This document shows, in pieces, positions 17,866-28,772 of a DNA stretch of 64,000 bases. This stretch comes from a bacterium (GTDB lineage: Bacteria > Oederibacteriota > CAKKQC01). The DNA is taken from positions 62,001 through 126,000 of the forward strand of contig CAKKQC010000022.1 of NCBI GenBank assembly GCA_919901855.1, given 5' to 3'. Position 1 is the stretch's first letter, and the number at the start of each line of letters is the position of its first letter. Both the position numbers and the translations under genes were made by a program. The notes under the pieces were generated by a model, which did no database searches, had not been told where the DNA came from, and saw nothing but the letters and a program-made list of their open reading frames with translations.

Positions 17866-17895
17866 TTGACACGCCTCCCGGGTTCCTGCTACAAT
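17866..17895 (+). promoter_or_regulatory. rRNA operon promoter
   Basis: A near-consensus sigma-70-type promoter: TTGACA (17866-17871), an 18-base spacer and TACAAT (17890-17895), about 95 bases upstream of 16S. The -35 sits in the loop of a short inverted repeat GAGGCG/CGCCTC. Confidence 0.8.
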
Positions 17896-17941
17896 ATATC
17901 AGCTAAGTATTCACGGTCAGGACCTCTCTCGAGGTTCCCTG

Positions 17942-17985
17942 TGGTTCTTTGAAAACCAAGCAGCACACACCCCAAGAGTAGTTTC
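17942..17985 (+). promoter_or_regulatory. rrn leader with boxA-like antiterminator and 5' strand of the 16S processing stem
   Basis: GGTTCTTTGAAAACC (from 17943) resembles boxA/antitermination leaders. The following AAAACCAAGCAGCA is complementary to TGCTGCTTGGTTTT downstream of 16S (about 19594-19607), with further complementarity (GAGTAGTTTC against GAAACTCTT). The two flanks can pair around 16S as an RNase III type processing stem. Confidence 0.65.
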
Positions 17986-17989
17986 AAGA

Positions 17990-19545
<1,556 letters not shown>

Positions 19546-19632
19546 CTAAGGACAATTGCAGTGTAGTATCGAAACTCTTTTGGGTGAGTAGTGTTGCTGC
19601 TTGGTTTTGAGCGAATCACTGGAGGAGTCGTT

Positions 19633-19706
<74 letters not shown>

Positions 19707-19726
19707 GTGACTCGGAAGGCCGATTC

Positions 19727-19799
19727 GGGGATGTAGCTCAATTGGTAGAGCGCCTGCTTTGCAAGCAGGAGGTCGCCGGTTCGACTCCGGCCATCTCCA
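19727..19799 (+). tRNA. tRNA-Ala (UGC) in the 16S-23S spacer
   Basis: A 73-base cloverleaf. Acceptor GGGGATG/CATCTCC with one G-U pair, anticodon stem CCTGC/GCAGG with loop TTTGCAA (anticodon TGC). It follows tRNA-Ile by 20 bases. Confidence 0.96.
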
Positions 19800-19833
19800 C
19801 GCCGTCTCCTCTTCAACTGGGAACGCGCGTGAC

Positions 19834-19860
19834 AGTTCTTTGACAATGACAGAGTTTTGT
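19834..19860 (+). promoter_or_regulatory. Second boxA-like element and 5' strand of the 23S processing stem
   Basis: AGTTCTTTGACAATG resembles the boxA element found before 23S in many operons. The adjacent TGACAGAGTTTTGT (19847-19860) is complementary to ACAAAGCTCTGTCA (22921-22934) just after 23S, and GGGGGTAGCCAAG pairs with CTTGGTTGCCCCC, giving a long stem enclosing 23S. Confidence 0.65.
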
Positions 19861-19866
19861 TGGGGG

Positions 19867-22915
<3,049 letters not shown>

Positions 22916-22944
22916 CCCCTACAAAGCTCTGTCATAAAACAACC

Positions 22945-22987
22945 CTGGAGTCCCGCGGAAGCCACGCATTGGCGAGCGGGACTCCAG
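22945..22987 (+). repeat. 12-bp inverted repeat in the 23S-5S spacer
   Basis: CTGGAGTCCCGC (22945-22956) and GCGGGACTCCAG (22976-22987) are perfect complements around a 19-base loop. The hairpin has no T-tract and lies 16 bases before 5S, so it is more likely a processing structure than a terminator. Confidence 0.6.
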
Positions 22988-23003
22988 AGGCTTGGTAGAA
23001 AGT

Positions 23004-23123
<120 letters not shown>

Positions 23124-23143
23124 TTTTCTGCTGTCTGGAGGGT

Positions 23144-23176
23144 GTGTTCCCAAAATGGGAACACTTCTGCTATACT
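23144..23176 (+). promoter_or_regulatory. higBA operator palindrome and -10 box
   Basis: A perfect 9-bp inverted repeat, GTGTTCCCA-AAA-TGGGAACAC (23144-23164), lies 6 bases before TATACT (23171-23176). It covers the -35 region and spacer, where an XRE antitoxin usually binds its own promoter. TATACT ends 6 bases before the toxin GTG. As RNA, the palindrome could also act as a weak terminator for the upstream rRNA operon, but its T-run is poor (TTCTGCT). Confidence 0.6.
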
Positions 23177-23182
23177 GCGGGT

Positions 23183-23482
23183 GTGAGGGTGATCGCCAGA
23201 AGCACGCTGAGGAGTTTCTGGGAGAGGAGCGGCTACCGGGACTCCGAACAGCCGTTGCGGGCATGGTTCGCGGAGGCCAGGAAGGCGGATTGGAAGACGC
23301 CCCAGCAGGTGAAGGCCCAGTACCGCACCGCGAGCGTGATCGGCAACAGCCGGGTCGTCTTCAACATCGACGGGAACAAGTACCGGCTGGTGGTGGCCGT
23401 GCGTTATGACCTTGGCATCGTGTTCATTCGTTTCGTGGGTACGCACTCGCAGTACGACCGGATCAGGGTCGAGGAGGTCTAG
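23183..23482 (+). CDS. higB: HigB-family mRNA interferase toxin
   Basis: About 99 residues matching the HigB-2/HigB_toxin family (RelE fold), ribosome-dependent endoribonucleases that cut mRNA. Family sequence is recognisable: VRVIARSTLRSFWE, EQPLRAWFAEA, ADWKTPQQVKAQY, NSRVVFNIDGNKYRLVV and FIRFVGTHSQYDRI. The start is the GTG at 23183, because homologues begin M-R-V-I-A; the open frame upstream runs through the operator. No Shine-Dalgarno is present and the -10 box ends 6 bases before the GTG, so the transcript may be leaderless. The antitoxin begins 2 bases after the stop. Confidence 0.88.
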   Translation: MRVIARSTLRSFWERSGYRDSEQPLRAWFAEARKADWKTPQQVKAQYRTASVIGNSRVVFNIDGNKYRLVVAVRYDLGIVFIRFVGTHSQYDRIRVEEV

Positions 23483-23484
23483 CG

Positions 23485-23838
23485 ATGACGATCAAGGTGA
23501 TCAAGACCGAGCGGGAGCATCGGGTGGCGCTGAAGGCGATCGAGGCTCTCTGGAAGGCCCGCCCGGGCACGCCGCAGGCGGACACGCTGGAACTACTGAC
23601 GACCCTGGTGGAAGCCTACGAGGAGAAGCGGCATGGCATCCTGCCTCCGGATCCCGTCGAGGCCATCAAGTTCAGGATGGAGCAGGAAGGCCTGGACAAT
23701 GCCGATCTGGCCCGGATCGTCGGGGGTCGGAGCCGAGCGTCGGAGATCCTGCACCGGAAGCGGGGCCTCAGCCTCGCCATGATCCGGAACCTTCACCGGA
23801 AACTCCACATCCCGGCGGAATCCCTGCTCGCCGCCTGA
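23485..23838 (+). CDS. higA: HigA-family antitoxin, XRE DNA-binding
   Basis: About 117 residues. The N-terminal helical part (KVIKTEREHRVALKAIEALW) and C-terminal helix-turn-helix (MEQEGLDNADLARIVGGRSRASEILHRKR read in pieces, followed by LSLAMIRNLHRKLHIPAESLL) match HigA antitoxins, which neutralise HigB and repress their own promoter. The toxin-first order is typical of higBA. The palindrome at 23144-23164 is its likely operator. Confidence 0.88.
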   Translation: MTIKVIKTEREHRVALKAIEALWKARPGTPQADTLELLTTLVEAYEEKRHGILPPDPVEAIKFRMEQEGLDNADLARIVGGRSRASEILHRKRGLSLAMIRNLHRKLHIPAESLLAA

Positions 23839-23892
23839 CCTTGCGCCTCCCCCCGGTTGGGGGGGATGCTGGAGCCGGAAGATGATCGGCCG

Positions 23893-24870
23893 ATGACTCC
23901 CAAAGAACGGATGGCAGCAGTCCTCGCGGGCGGGTCGGTGCCCGATGCGGTGCCGATCTGGGATCTCGGGTTCTACTGCATCGACGCCGCGACCGGACGG
24001 CACCTCGTCTGCGGCCGCGAGTTCGAGGCGCTGTCGCCGGCGCAACGCGACCGGGCGCTCCACGAGAATGCCGCGACGATCGCGCTGGCCGCGGAGAAGT
24101 ACGACTTCGCGGCCGTGAGCGTCCTCAGCGACTACTGGGAGATCGCGCCGGGAGAGCCTGCGTACTACTGGCTGCCGCCGGACGCCCGGCTGGCGCAGGC
24201 GGTGCTCATCCGGAATCTCATCGGCAAGACCCGGATGCTGGTCGGGAGCAGTGGCGGGGTGATGGCCATGCCCGGCGCGCAGGAGTTCGAGGACTTCTGT
24301 GTCCGCCTGCTGGAGGCGCCGGACGAGATCGAGGAGCGGGCCAAGCGAACTCTCGCGGGCGGGCTGGAGACCGTGGCCAAACTCCGGGATGCCGGGTGCG
24401 ATATCGTCTACACCGCTTCCGACGTCGCGGACAACCGCGGACCGTTCTTTCGCCCCGCCCAGATGGACCGGTTCATCCTGCCGTATCTCCGGAAGTGGGC
24501 GGCCGAGGTAAGGCGGATGGGTCTCTGGGGGATCCTGCATACGGACGGCGACGTGCACCCGATCATGGACCAGCTCGCGGACTCCGGGATCCACGCGCTC
24601 CAGGCCATCGACCCCGTCGCCGGCATGGACATGAAGCGGGCGATGGTCCAGGCACGCGGGCGCATCGCGCTATGCGGCAACCTCGACTGCGGCCTGCTTC
24701 TCAGGGGCCCCGCGGACAAGGTCTACGATGCGACGGCCTCGCTCCTCGATACGTGCAAGTCTGGCGGCCGGCTCATCCTCGGGGCCTCCAACACGCTCTT
24801 CCGCGAGACGCCCGTGGCCCACTACGACGCCATGCACCGGGCGTGGAGGGATCACGGCCAGTGCTACTGA
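23893..24870 (+). CDS. Uroporphyrinogen decarboxylase-fold protein (UroD/MtaA/CmuA family)
   Basis: About 325 residues with the TIM-barrel URO-D fold: N-terminal MTPKERMAAVLAGG-x-x-D-x-x-P, ASDVADNRGPFF, and the C-terminal GILHTDGDVHPIMDQLADSGIHALQAIDP that aligns with the late barrel strands. It lacks the arginine-rich N-terminal substrate loop of true HemE, and no haem genes are near. Methyltransferase-type members move methyl groups from methylated compounds to a corrinoid or coenzyme, but no corrinoid protein is adjacent. Function is open. The ATG at 23893 follows GGAAG; upstream ATG/TTG codons are possible. A C6/G7 hairpin (23849-23865) precedes it. Confidence 0.7.
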   Translation: MTPKERMAAVLAGGSVPDAVPIWDLGFYCIDAATGRHLVCGREFEALSPAQRDRALHENAATIALAAEKYDFAAVSVLSDYWEIAPGEPAYYWLPPDARLAQAVLIRNLIGKTRMLVGSSGGVMAMPGAQEFEDFCVRLLEAPDEIEERAKRTLAGGLETVAKLRDAGCDIVYTASDVADNRGPFFRPAQMDRFILPYLRKWAAEVRRMGLWGILHTDGDVHPIMDQLADSGIHALQAIDPVAGMDMKRAMVQARGRIALCGNLDCGLLLRGPADKVYDATASLLDTCKSGGRLILGASNTLFRETPVAHYDAMHRAWRDHGQCY

Positions 24871-24955
24871 TACTTGGCGTTGAGGGCGCTCCCGAGCCGG
24901 GGCAATCCGCGTCGCCGCGGGATGGGGTGGGCAGGGAGCAGGCGCTCGGCCGGGA

Positions 24956-24984
24956 TTGACCCCGGCACAGCATGCTGTCATCAT
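24956..24984 (+). promoter_or_regulatory. Possible promoter of the VapBC-type pair
   Basis: TTGACC (24956-24961), a 17-base spacer and CATCAT (24979-24984), ending 6 bases before the ATG at 24991. The match is moderate. If real, the mRNA is leaderless. Confidence 0.4.
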
Positions 24985-24990
24985 GGATTC

Positions 24991-25281
24991 ATGAAGCGGA
25001 CTCAGCTCCAATTGACCGAGCCCGTCTACGAAGCATTGCGGCGGCGGGCGCATGGCCGGAGGACGTCGGTGGCCGGAGTTGTGCGGGAAGCCATCCAGCT
25101 GTACCTGGCAGTCCGCCCGAATCAGGGACCGGCCGCAGGGAATGGCAAACTACCGCCCGGTTTCTCCTGGGTGGGCATTGGGGCGTCCCGGGCGGAGCCA
25201 GGCCGGCCGGTGTCGGTGCATCACGACGAGTATCTGGCAAGGGCTTTGGCTCGGGAGTTGCGCGGGCGCGTTCGCCCATGA
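24991..25281 (+). CDS. Ribbon-helix-helix antitoxin of a VapBC-type pair
   Basis: About 96 residues. The N-terminus MKRTQLQLTEPVYEALRRR-A, followed by TSVAGVVREAIQLYL, is a ribbon-helix-helix (CopG/Arc) DNA-binding domain. The C-terminus (SVHHDEYLARALARELRG) is a short helix that would bind the toxin. It overlaps nothing; the PIN toxin starts 13 bases after its stop. It should repress the pair's promoter alone or with the toxin. The start ATG has no Shine-Dalgarno. Confidence 0.8.
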   Translation: MKRTQLQLTEPVYEALRRRAHGRRTSVAGVVREAIQLYLAVRPNQGPAAGNGKLPPGFSWVGIGASRAEPGRPVSVHHDEYLARALARELRGRVRP

Positions 25282-25294
25282 GCCCGCACGAAGG

Positions 25295-25714
25295 ATGATC
25301 CTGCTCGATACTTCCGCGATCTATGCGCTCGCCGATCGGAACGATAGATACCATGCGGATGCGAAACGTATTCTTGCGGGCTTGGCCGGGGCGGGAGAGG
25401 AATTCATCCTGCATTCCTACGTGATGGGCGAGTCTGCCGCGCTCCTTCAGGCGCGCCTGGGGAGGCATGCCGCCCTGACGTTTCTCGGGGAGGCCGGTGC
25501 GAGCAGGCTCGAGTGGATCGGGCCTGATCTGCACGATGAGGCCGTGTCCGTGCTGCGCAAGTTGAAGGGCGAGGGTGTGGGGCTGGTGGATTGCGTCAGC
25601 TTCGCCGTGATGCGACACCACGGCATCCGGAAGGCCTTCTCGTTCGACCGGCACTTCGTCGACCAGGGTTTCGAGTTGGCGACCGGAAGGTCAGCCAAAG
25701 ATACTGAGGACTGA
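25295..25714 (+). CDS. vapC: PIN-domain ribonuclease toxin, VapC-like
   Basis: About 139 residues with the PIN-domain acidic set: Asp5 in MILLDTSAIYAL, Glu in VMGESAALL, Asp in LVDCVSFAVM and Asp in AFSFDRHF, followed by GFE near the C-terminus. VapC toxins are Mg-dependent RNases that cut tRNA or rRNA. The ATG at 25295 with GAAGG upstream is preferred because the catalytic strand begins at residue 2. It pairs with the RHH gene just before it. Confidence 0.85.
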   Translation: MILLDTSAIYALADRNDRYHADAKRILAGLAGAGEEFILHSYVMGESAALLQARLGRHAALTFLGEAGASRLEWIGPDLHDEAVSVLRKLKGEGVGLVDCVSFAVMRHHGIRKAFSFDRHFVDQGFELATGRSAKDTED

Positions 25715-25725
25715 CCGCTCAGCCT

Positions 25726-25863
25726 TTAGGCGCGGGAGCGCTGGAGCGGGCCGCAGTCGGCGCAGGCGGGGTCGAAGGCGAGCGCGACCTTGTGGAACGA
25801 GGCCGTGGCGCCGTCGTAGACGAGGAGCTGGCCGCGCAGGGGCGCGCCCAGACCGGGGCCCGC
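25726..25863 (-). pseudogene. Duplicated 3' fragment of the thiF/moeB-like gene
   Basis: Read on the minus strand, this piece encodes GLGAPLRGQLLVYDG, then ASFHKVALAFDPACADC and a TAA stop. It closely parallels the C-terminus of the intact thiF/moeB-like gene (EPLRGQLLVYDG, FDPACPDCG). It has no start and no 5' part. It directly follows the stop of the 110-residue gene upstream. This is a decayed partial copy, separated from the intact copy by the DUF5674 cassette. Confidence 0.8.
25749..25851 (-). repeat. Direct repeat, copy 1 (thiF tail)
   Basis: 103 bases aligning without gaps to 26581-26683, with about 11 mismatches by eye (about 90 percent identity). The two copies are in the same orientation, 832 bases apart, and bracket the two small genes between them. 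Confidence 0.85.
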
Positions 25864-26195
25864 TATGAATCCCGCCGGGCCGCCCGGGCAAAGGCTCCGA
25901 AATAGCCCTTCCAGAAGGCGTCATCGGTGCCGTAGGCGTTCCCGCCGGCGAGATTGTCCGCCAGGGCCTCGCGGGCCCGCGCCAACTCGCCGACCCGTCC
26001 CAGATTCCGTTCGTCGGCAATGGTCAGGTCCAGCAGTTCAACGGCGCGCTCGAAGGCGAGTCCGCAACTCGCGGTTTCCCCGGCCGCACGCCGCGTGAAG
26101 GCACGCTCCACTTCACTCCCGACATTCGCCATCTGGAGCATGAAGGGCATCGTCTTCCAGCGCCCGGCGGCCAGCCCGGCGTGGCGCGCGCTCAT
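25863..26195 (-). CDS. Conserved hypothetical protein, partner of DUF5674
   Basis: 110 residues, all helical in appearance, no membrane segment. It begins MSARHAGLAAGRWKTMPF, then MLQMANVGSEVERAF, AFERAVELLDLTIAD and AYGTDDAFWKGYFGAFARAAR. I recall similar small proteins next to DUF5674 genes in other bacteria but no function. The ATG overlaps the stop of the DUF5674 gene (ATGA), so the two are translationally coupled. The coupling and small size resemble a two-component module such as a toxin-antitoxin pair, but no known toxin or antitoxin fold is visible. Confidence 0.7.
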   Translation of the reverse strand: MSARHAGLAAGRWKTMPFMLQMANVGSEVERAFTRRAAGETASCGLAFERAVELLDLTIADERNLGRVGELARAREALADNLAGGNAYGTDDAFWKGYFGAFARAARRDS

Positions 26196-26533
26196 CGTCC
26201 CACCAGCTTCGCCACCAGATCGGCGATGCCCTGCCTGGCCTTCACGTCTTCCACGCCACGGCTGCGATTCCCCGCCGAGGGCCGTATGTTGATCAGCGAG
26301 TCGTACTCGATGAAGTCGCCGGCGCGCTTCTCGGGATACAGGTTGATCCCCCAGAGACGGCCCTGCTTCGACCCATCCTGGAGCAGGAGCGCCTCAAGGT
26401 CGGCATGCAGTTCCGCATCCACCGCCATGACTCCACGGTCGAGATCGATGACGGCCTTGACCATGTCCCCGAACATGGCGGCCGCCATCCCCTCGAGTTC
26501 CTCATTGCCGATTCCGTCCCTGACGATCTTCAT
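26192..26533 (-). CDS. DUF5674 family protein
   Basis: 113 residues: MKIVRDGIGNEELEGMAAAMFGDMVKAVIDLDRG read in pieces, then AELHADLEALLLQDGSKQ, WGINLYPEK, FIEYDSLINIRPSAGNRSRGVED. The strongly conserved SKQ-x-x-x-WGINLYPE and NRSRGVED blocks with acidic residues (DLDRG, ELHAD) suggest an enzyme-like core, but the family has no assigned role that I know. It is the first gene of the minus-strand pair. A TACAAT box (26554-26559, within the last codons of the thiF-like gene) is a plausible -10 giving a short leader. Confidence 0.8.
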   Translation of the reverse strand: MKIVRDGIGNEELEGMAAAMFGDMVKAVIDLDRGVMAVDAELHADLEALLLQDGSKQGRLWGINLYPEKRAGDFIEYDSLINIRPSAGNRSRGVEDVKARQGIADLVAKLVGR

Positions 26534-26551
26534 GGTTTCACGTCGACGCGA

Positions 26552-27307
26552 TCATTGTAGGGGATTCGTCGCGATTGGAAGGCCGCAGTCGGGGCAGGCG
26601 GGGTCGAAGGCGAGTGTGACCTGGTGGAATGAGGCCGCGGCGCCGTCGTAAACCAGGAGCTGGCCGCGGAGGGGCTCGCCCAGCCCCGTCAGGAGCTTGA
26701 GGGCCTCCGCCGCCTGGAGGACGCCGATCACGCCGGGGGTGGTGCCCACCACGGGGAAGACGCCGGGCTGGGGGCCCTCGGGAAAGAGGCACCGCAGGCA
26801 CGGCGTGACGCCCGGGTCGATCACGGTCAGCCGTCCCTCGAACCCGGTCACGGCGGCGTGGATGAGGGGACGCTTGGTGCGGATCGCGCACCGGTTGAGG
26901 ACGTACCGGGTCGGGAAGTTGTCGAGGCAGTCGAGAAGCACGCCGGCGCCATCACTGAGCTTGTCGATGTTGGCGTCAGTCACCTCCTCGGCCAGCGCGA
27001 CCACGCGCACGCCGGGGTTGAGCGCGGAAAGCGCGGTGGCGGCTGATGCCGCTTTCGGGGTGCCAAGGCCCGCCGTCGTGTGCAGGATCTGGCGGTTGAG
27101 GTTCGAAAGCTCGATCCGGTCGAGGTCGGCAATCACGATCCGGCCGACTCCCGCGGCAGCGAGGTAGAGCGCGGCGGGGGAACCCAATCCGCCCGCGCCG
27201 AGGATGAACACGGTCGAGTTCGCCAGCCGCTGTTGGGTCTCTTCGCCCCACCCCTTGATCAGCATCTGCCGCGCGTACCGCGTGCGATCGTCCGTCGTCA
27301 GTCCCAC
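26552..27307 (-). CDS. E1-like adenylyltransferase, ThiF/MoeB/HesA family
   Basis: About 251 residues. The ATP-binding Rossmann core is intact: GAGGLGSPAALYLAAAGVG, DLDRIELSNLNRQILH, LLDCLDNFPTRY. The zinc cysteines are CLRC and CPDCG. Family members adenylate the C-terminal glycine of ubiquitin-like sulfur carriers (ThiS, MoaD). The crossover region reads GVFPVVGTTPGVIG and lacks the cysteine found in E. coli ThiF/MoeB, as in many HesA-type homologues. The GTG at 27307 is chosen: it precedes LTTDDRTRYARQ, the usual N-terminus, and lies 6 bases after a TACCAT box. No carrier protein is adjacent. Its 3' end is duplicated at 25726-25863. Confidence 0.85.
   Translation of the reverse strand: MGLTTDDRTRYARQMLIKGWGEETQQRLANSTVFILGAGGLGSPAALYLAAAGVGRIVIADLDRIELSNLNRQILHTTAGLGTPKAASAATALSALNPGVRVVALAEEVTDANIDKLSDGAGVLLDCLDNFPTRYVLNRCAIRTKRPLIHAAVTGFEGRLTVIDPGVTPCLRCLFPEGPQPGVFPVVGTTPGVIGVLQAAEALKLLTGLGEPLRGQLLVYDGAAASFHQVTLAFDPACPDCGLPIATNPLQ
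26581..26683 (-). repeat. Direct repeat, copy 2 (within the intact thiF/moeB-like gene)
   Basis: Gap-free partner of 25749-25851. This copy is in frame within the intact gene, so it is probably the resident copy. Confidence 0.85.
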
Positions 27308-27402
27308 CCGACCATGGTATCTCCTGCCCGGACATTGCGCATATCCCGCGCATTCCCGAGGGACATTTGACTCGGGTTTCGCCGCGCGGGGAAGATATTG
27401 GC

Positions 27403-28770
27403 GTGCGCGTGCTGCTCGTGAACCCCCGTCCGACCGTATGGAATCCGCCCCGGGTGCCTCCACTCGGGATCGGGTACCTGGCGTCCGCACTCGAGGCCGC
27501 GGGTCATCGGGTCGGGATCTGGGACGCGGTCGTCGACCGCCGGACGCCGGACCTGGCCGACTGGCAGGTTGTCGGGGCGACCGCGGTCACGCCCCAGGTG
27601 CGGGAGGCGTGGCGCGTGCTGGAGCGGGCGAAGGCAGCGGGAGCGATCACCGTCATCGGAGGCCCGCATCCGACCTGCCTGCCGGACGAGTCCATCACGC
27701 ATCCGTTCGTGGACTACGTGGTCCGCAAGGAGGGGGAGGAGACCCTCCCCGCGCTCCTGCGCCGGGTCGACCACCGGGAGACGCCCGAGGGCGTGGCCGG
27801 CGTCACCTGGAAGCGCCCGGACGGGCGGATCGTGCACGAGCCCGACGCGCCGCCGATCGACGCGCTCGACGCCATCCGGTTTCCCGCATATCACCTCCTC
27901 CCCCCGCTCGACCGCTACACTAACGCCCAGCCTCTGCTCAGCCGGCGCGCCCCGTGCCTGCCGATCCTGACCTCGCGCGGCTGTCCGTACGGCTGCGCGT
28001 TCTGCTACAAGGGCACTTTCGGCCGGAGCTTCCGCTCGCGCAGCCCCGAGAGCGTGGCTACGGAGTGGGAGTGGCTCGTGCGGGAGCACAAGGCGAGGGA
28101 GATCGCGGTCCAGGACGACGTCTTCAACCTCGACATCCCCCGCGCGACCGCGATCTGCCGCGAGATCGTGCGGCGCGGCGTGGTCGTGCCCTGGTCGACG
28201 CCCAACGGGCTGCGGGCCGACCGGGTCACGCCGGAGCTCCTGGACGCGATGCGCGAGTCCGGCTGCGAGCGCGTGGCCTTCGGCGTCGAGACCGGGGACC
28301 AGGGTCTCCTGGACGCGCTAGGGAAGAACGAGACGCTGGACCAGATTCGCGAGGCGTTCTCCCTGGCCCGCCGGGCGAGGCTGCGGACCATGGCGTTCTT
28401 CGTCATCGGCCAGGAGGGCGAGACGGAAGCCACTATCGAATCCAGCATCCGGTTCGCGATCGAGCTCAAGCCGACCTGGGCGCAGTTCACGATGGCGACG
28501 CCGTACCCGGGCACGCGGTTTCGGGACGACGCCATGCGGGATGGGCGCCTGCTCATCGAGGATTGGGACGCCTACGGGCACTACACCTCGACGCCGTTCG
28601 TGCGCCCCCGGGAGCTCGCCCCGGAGGCGGTCGAGCGCGGCATGCGCCGGGCGTACCGGCGGTTCTACCTTCGCGTCCCGTTCCTGGCTTCCTTCGCCCT
28701 GCGCGCCGGCTCCTGGCGGAACCTCGGCGCGGCGATCCGCGGGGCGTGGCACCTGATGGGGAGGGCCTGA
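27403..28770 (+). CDS. B12-binding-domain radical SAM protein
   Basis: About 455 residues. The N-terminal 130 residues form a cobalamin-binding-like Rossmann domain (VLLVNPRPTVWNPPRVPPLGIGYLASAL in pieces, then VIGGPHPTCLPDE). The radical SAM core carries C194-x3-C198-x2-C201 (GCPYGCAFCYKG), the [4Fe-4S]/SAM ligand, and FGVETGDQGLLDALGKNETLDQI. Such enzymes often methylate or rearrange lipids, antibiotics or cofactors; the substrate here is unknown. The GTG at 27403 follows GGGGAAG by 8 bases; TTG 27367 is an in-frame alternative. The glycosyltransferase starts 2 bases after the stop, so the pair may act on one product. Confidence 0.85.
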   Translation: MRVLLVNPRPTVWNPPRVPPLGIGYLASALEAAGHRVGIWDAVVDRRTPDLADWQVVGATAVTPQVREAWRVLERAKAAGAITVIGGPHPTCLPDESITHPFVDYVVRKEGEETLPALLRRVDHRETPEGVAGVTWKRPDGRIVHEPDAPPIDALDAIRFPAYHLLPPLDRYTNAQPLLSRRAPCLPILTSRGCPYGCAFCYKGTFGRSFRSRSPESVATEWEWLVREHKAREIAVQDDVFNLDIPRATAICREIVRRGVVVPWSTPNGLRADRVTPELLDAMRESGCERVAFGVETGDQGLLDALGKNETLDQIREAFSLARRARLRTMAFFVIGQEGETEATIESSIRFAIELKPTWAQFTMATPYPGTRFRDDAMRDGRLLIEDWDAYGHYTSTPFVRPRELAPEAVERGMRRAYRRFYLRVPFLASFALRAGSWRNLGAAIRGAWHLMGRA

Positions 28771-28772
28771 GG

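Noticed and set aside
17855-17880. Short GAGGCG/CGCCTC repeat as a terminator of the dehydrogenase gene
   Set aside because: No T-run and the loop holds the -35 of the rRNA promoter; at best a weak structure.
25863-26560. The DUF5674 cassette as an insertion sequence or transposon
   Set aside because: No transposase, terminal inverted repeats or short target duplications. The flanking repeat is a coding duplication of the thiF tail, so recombination is a better reading.
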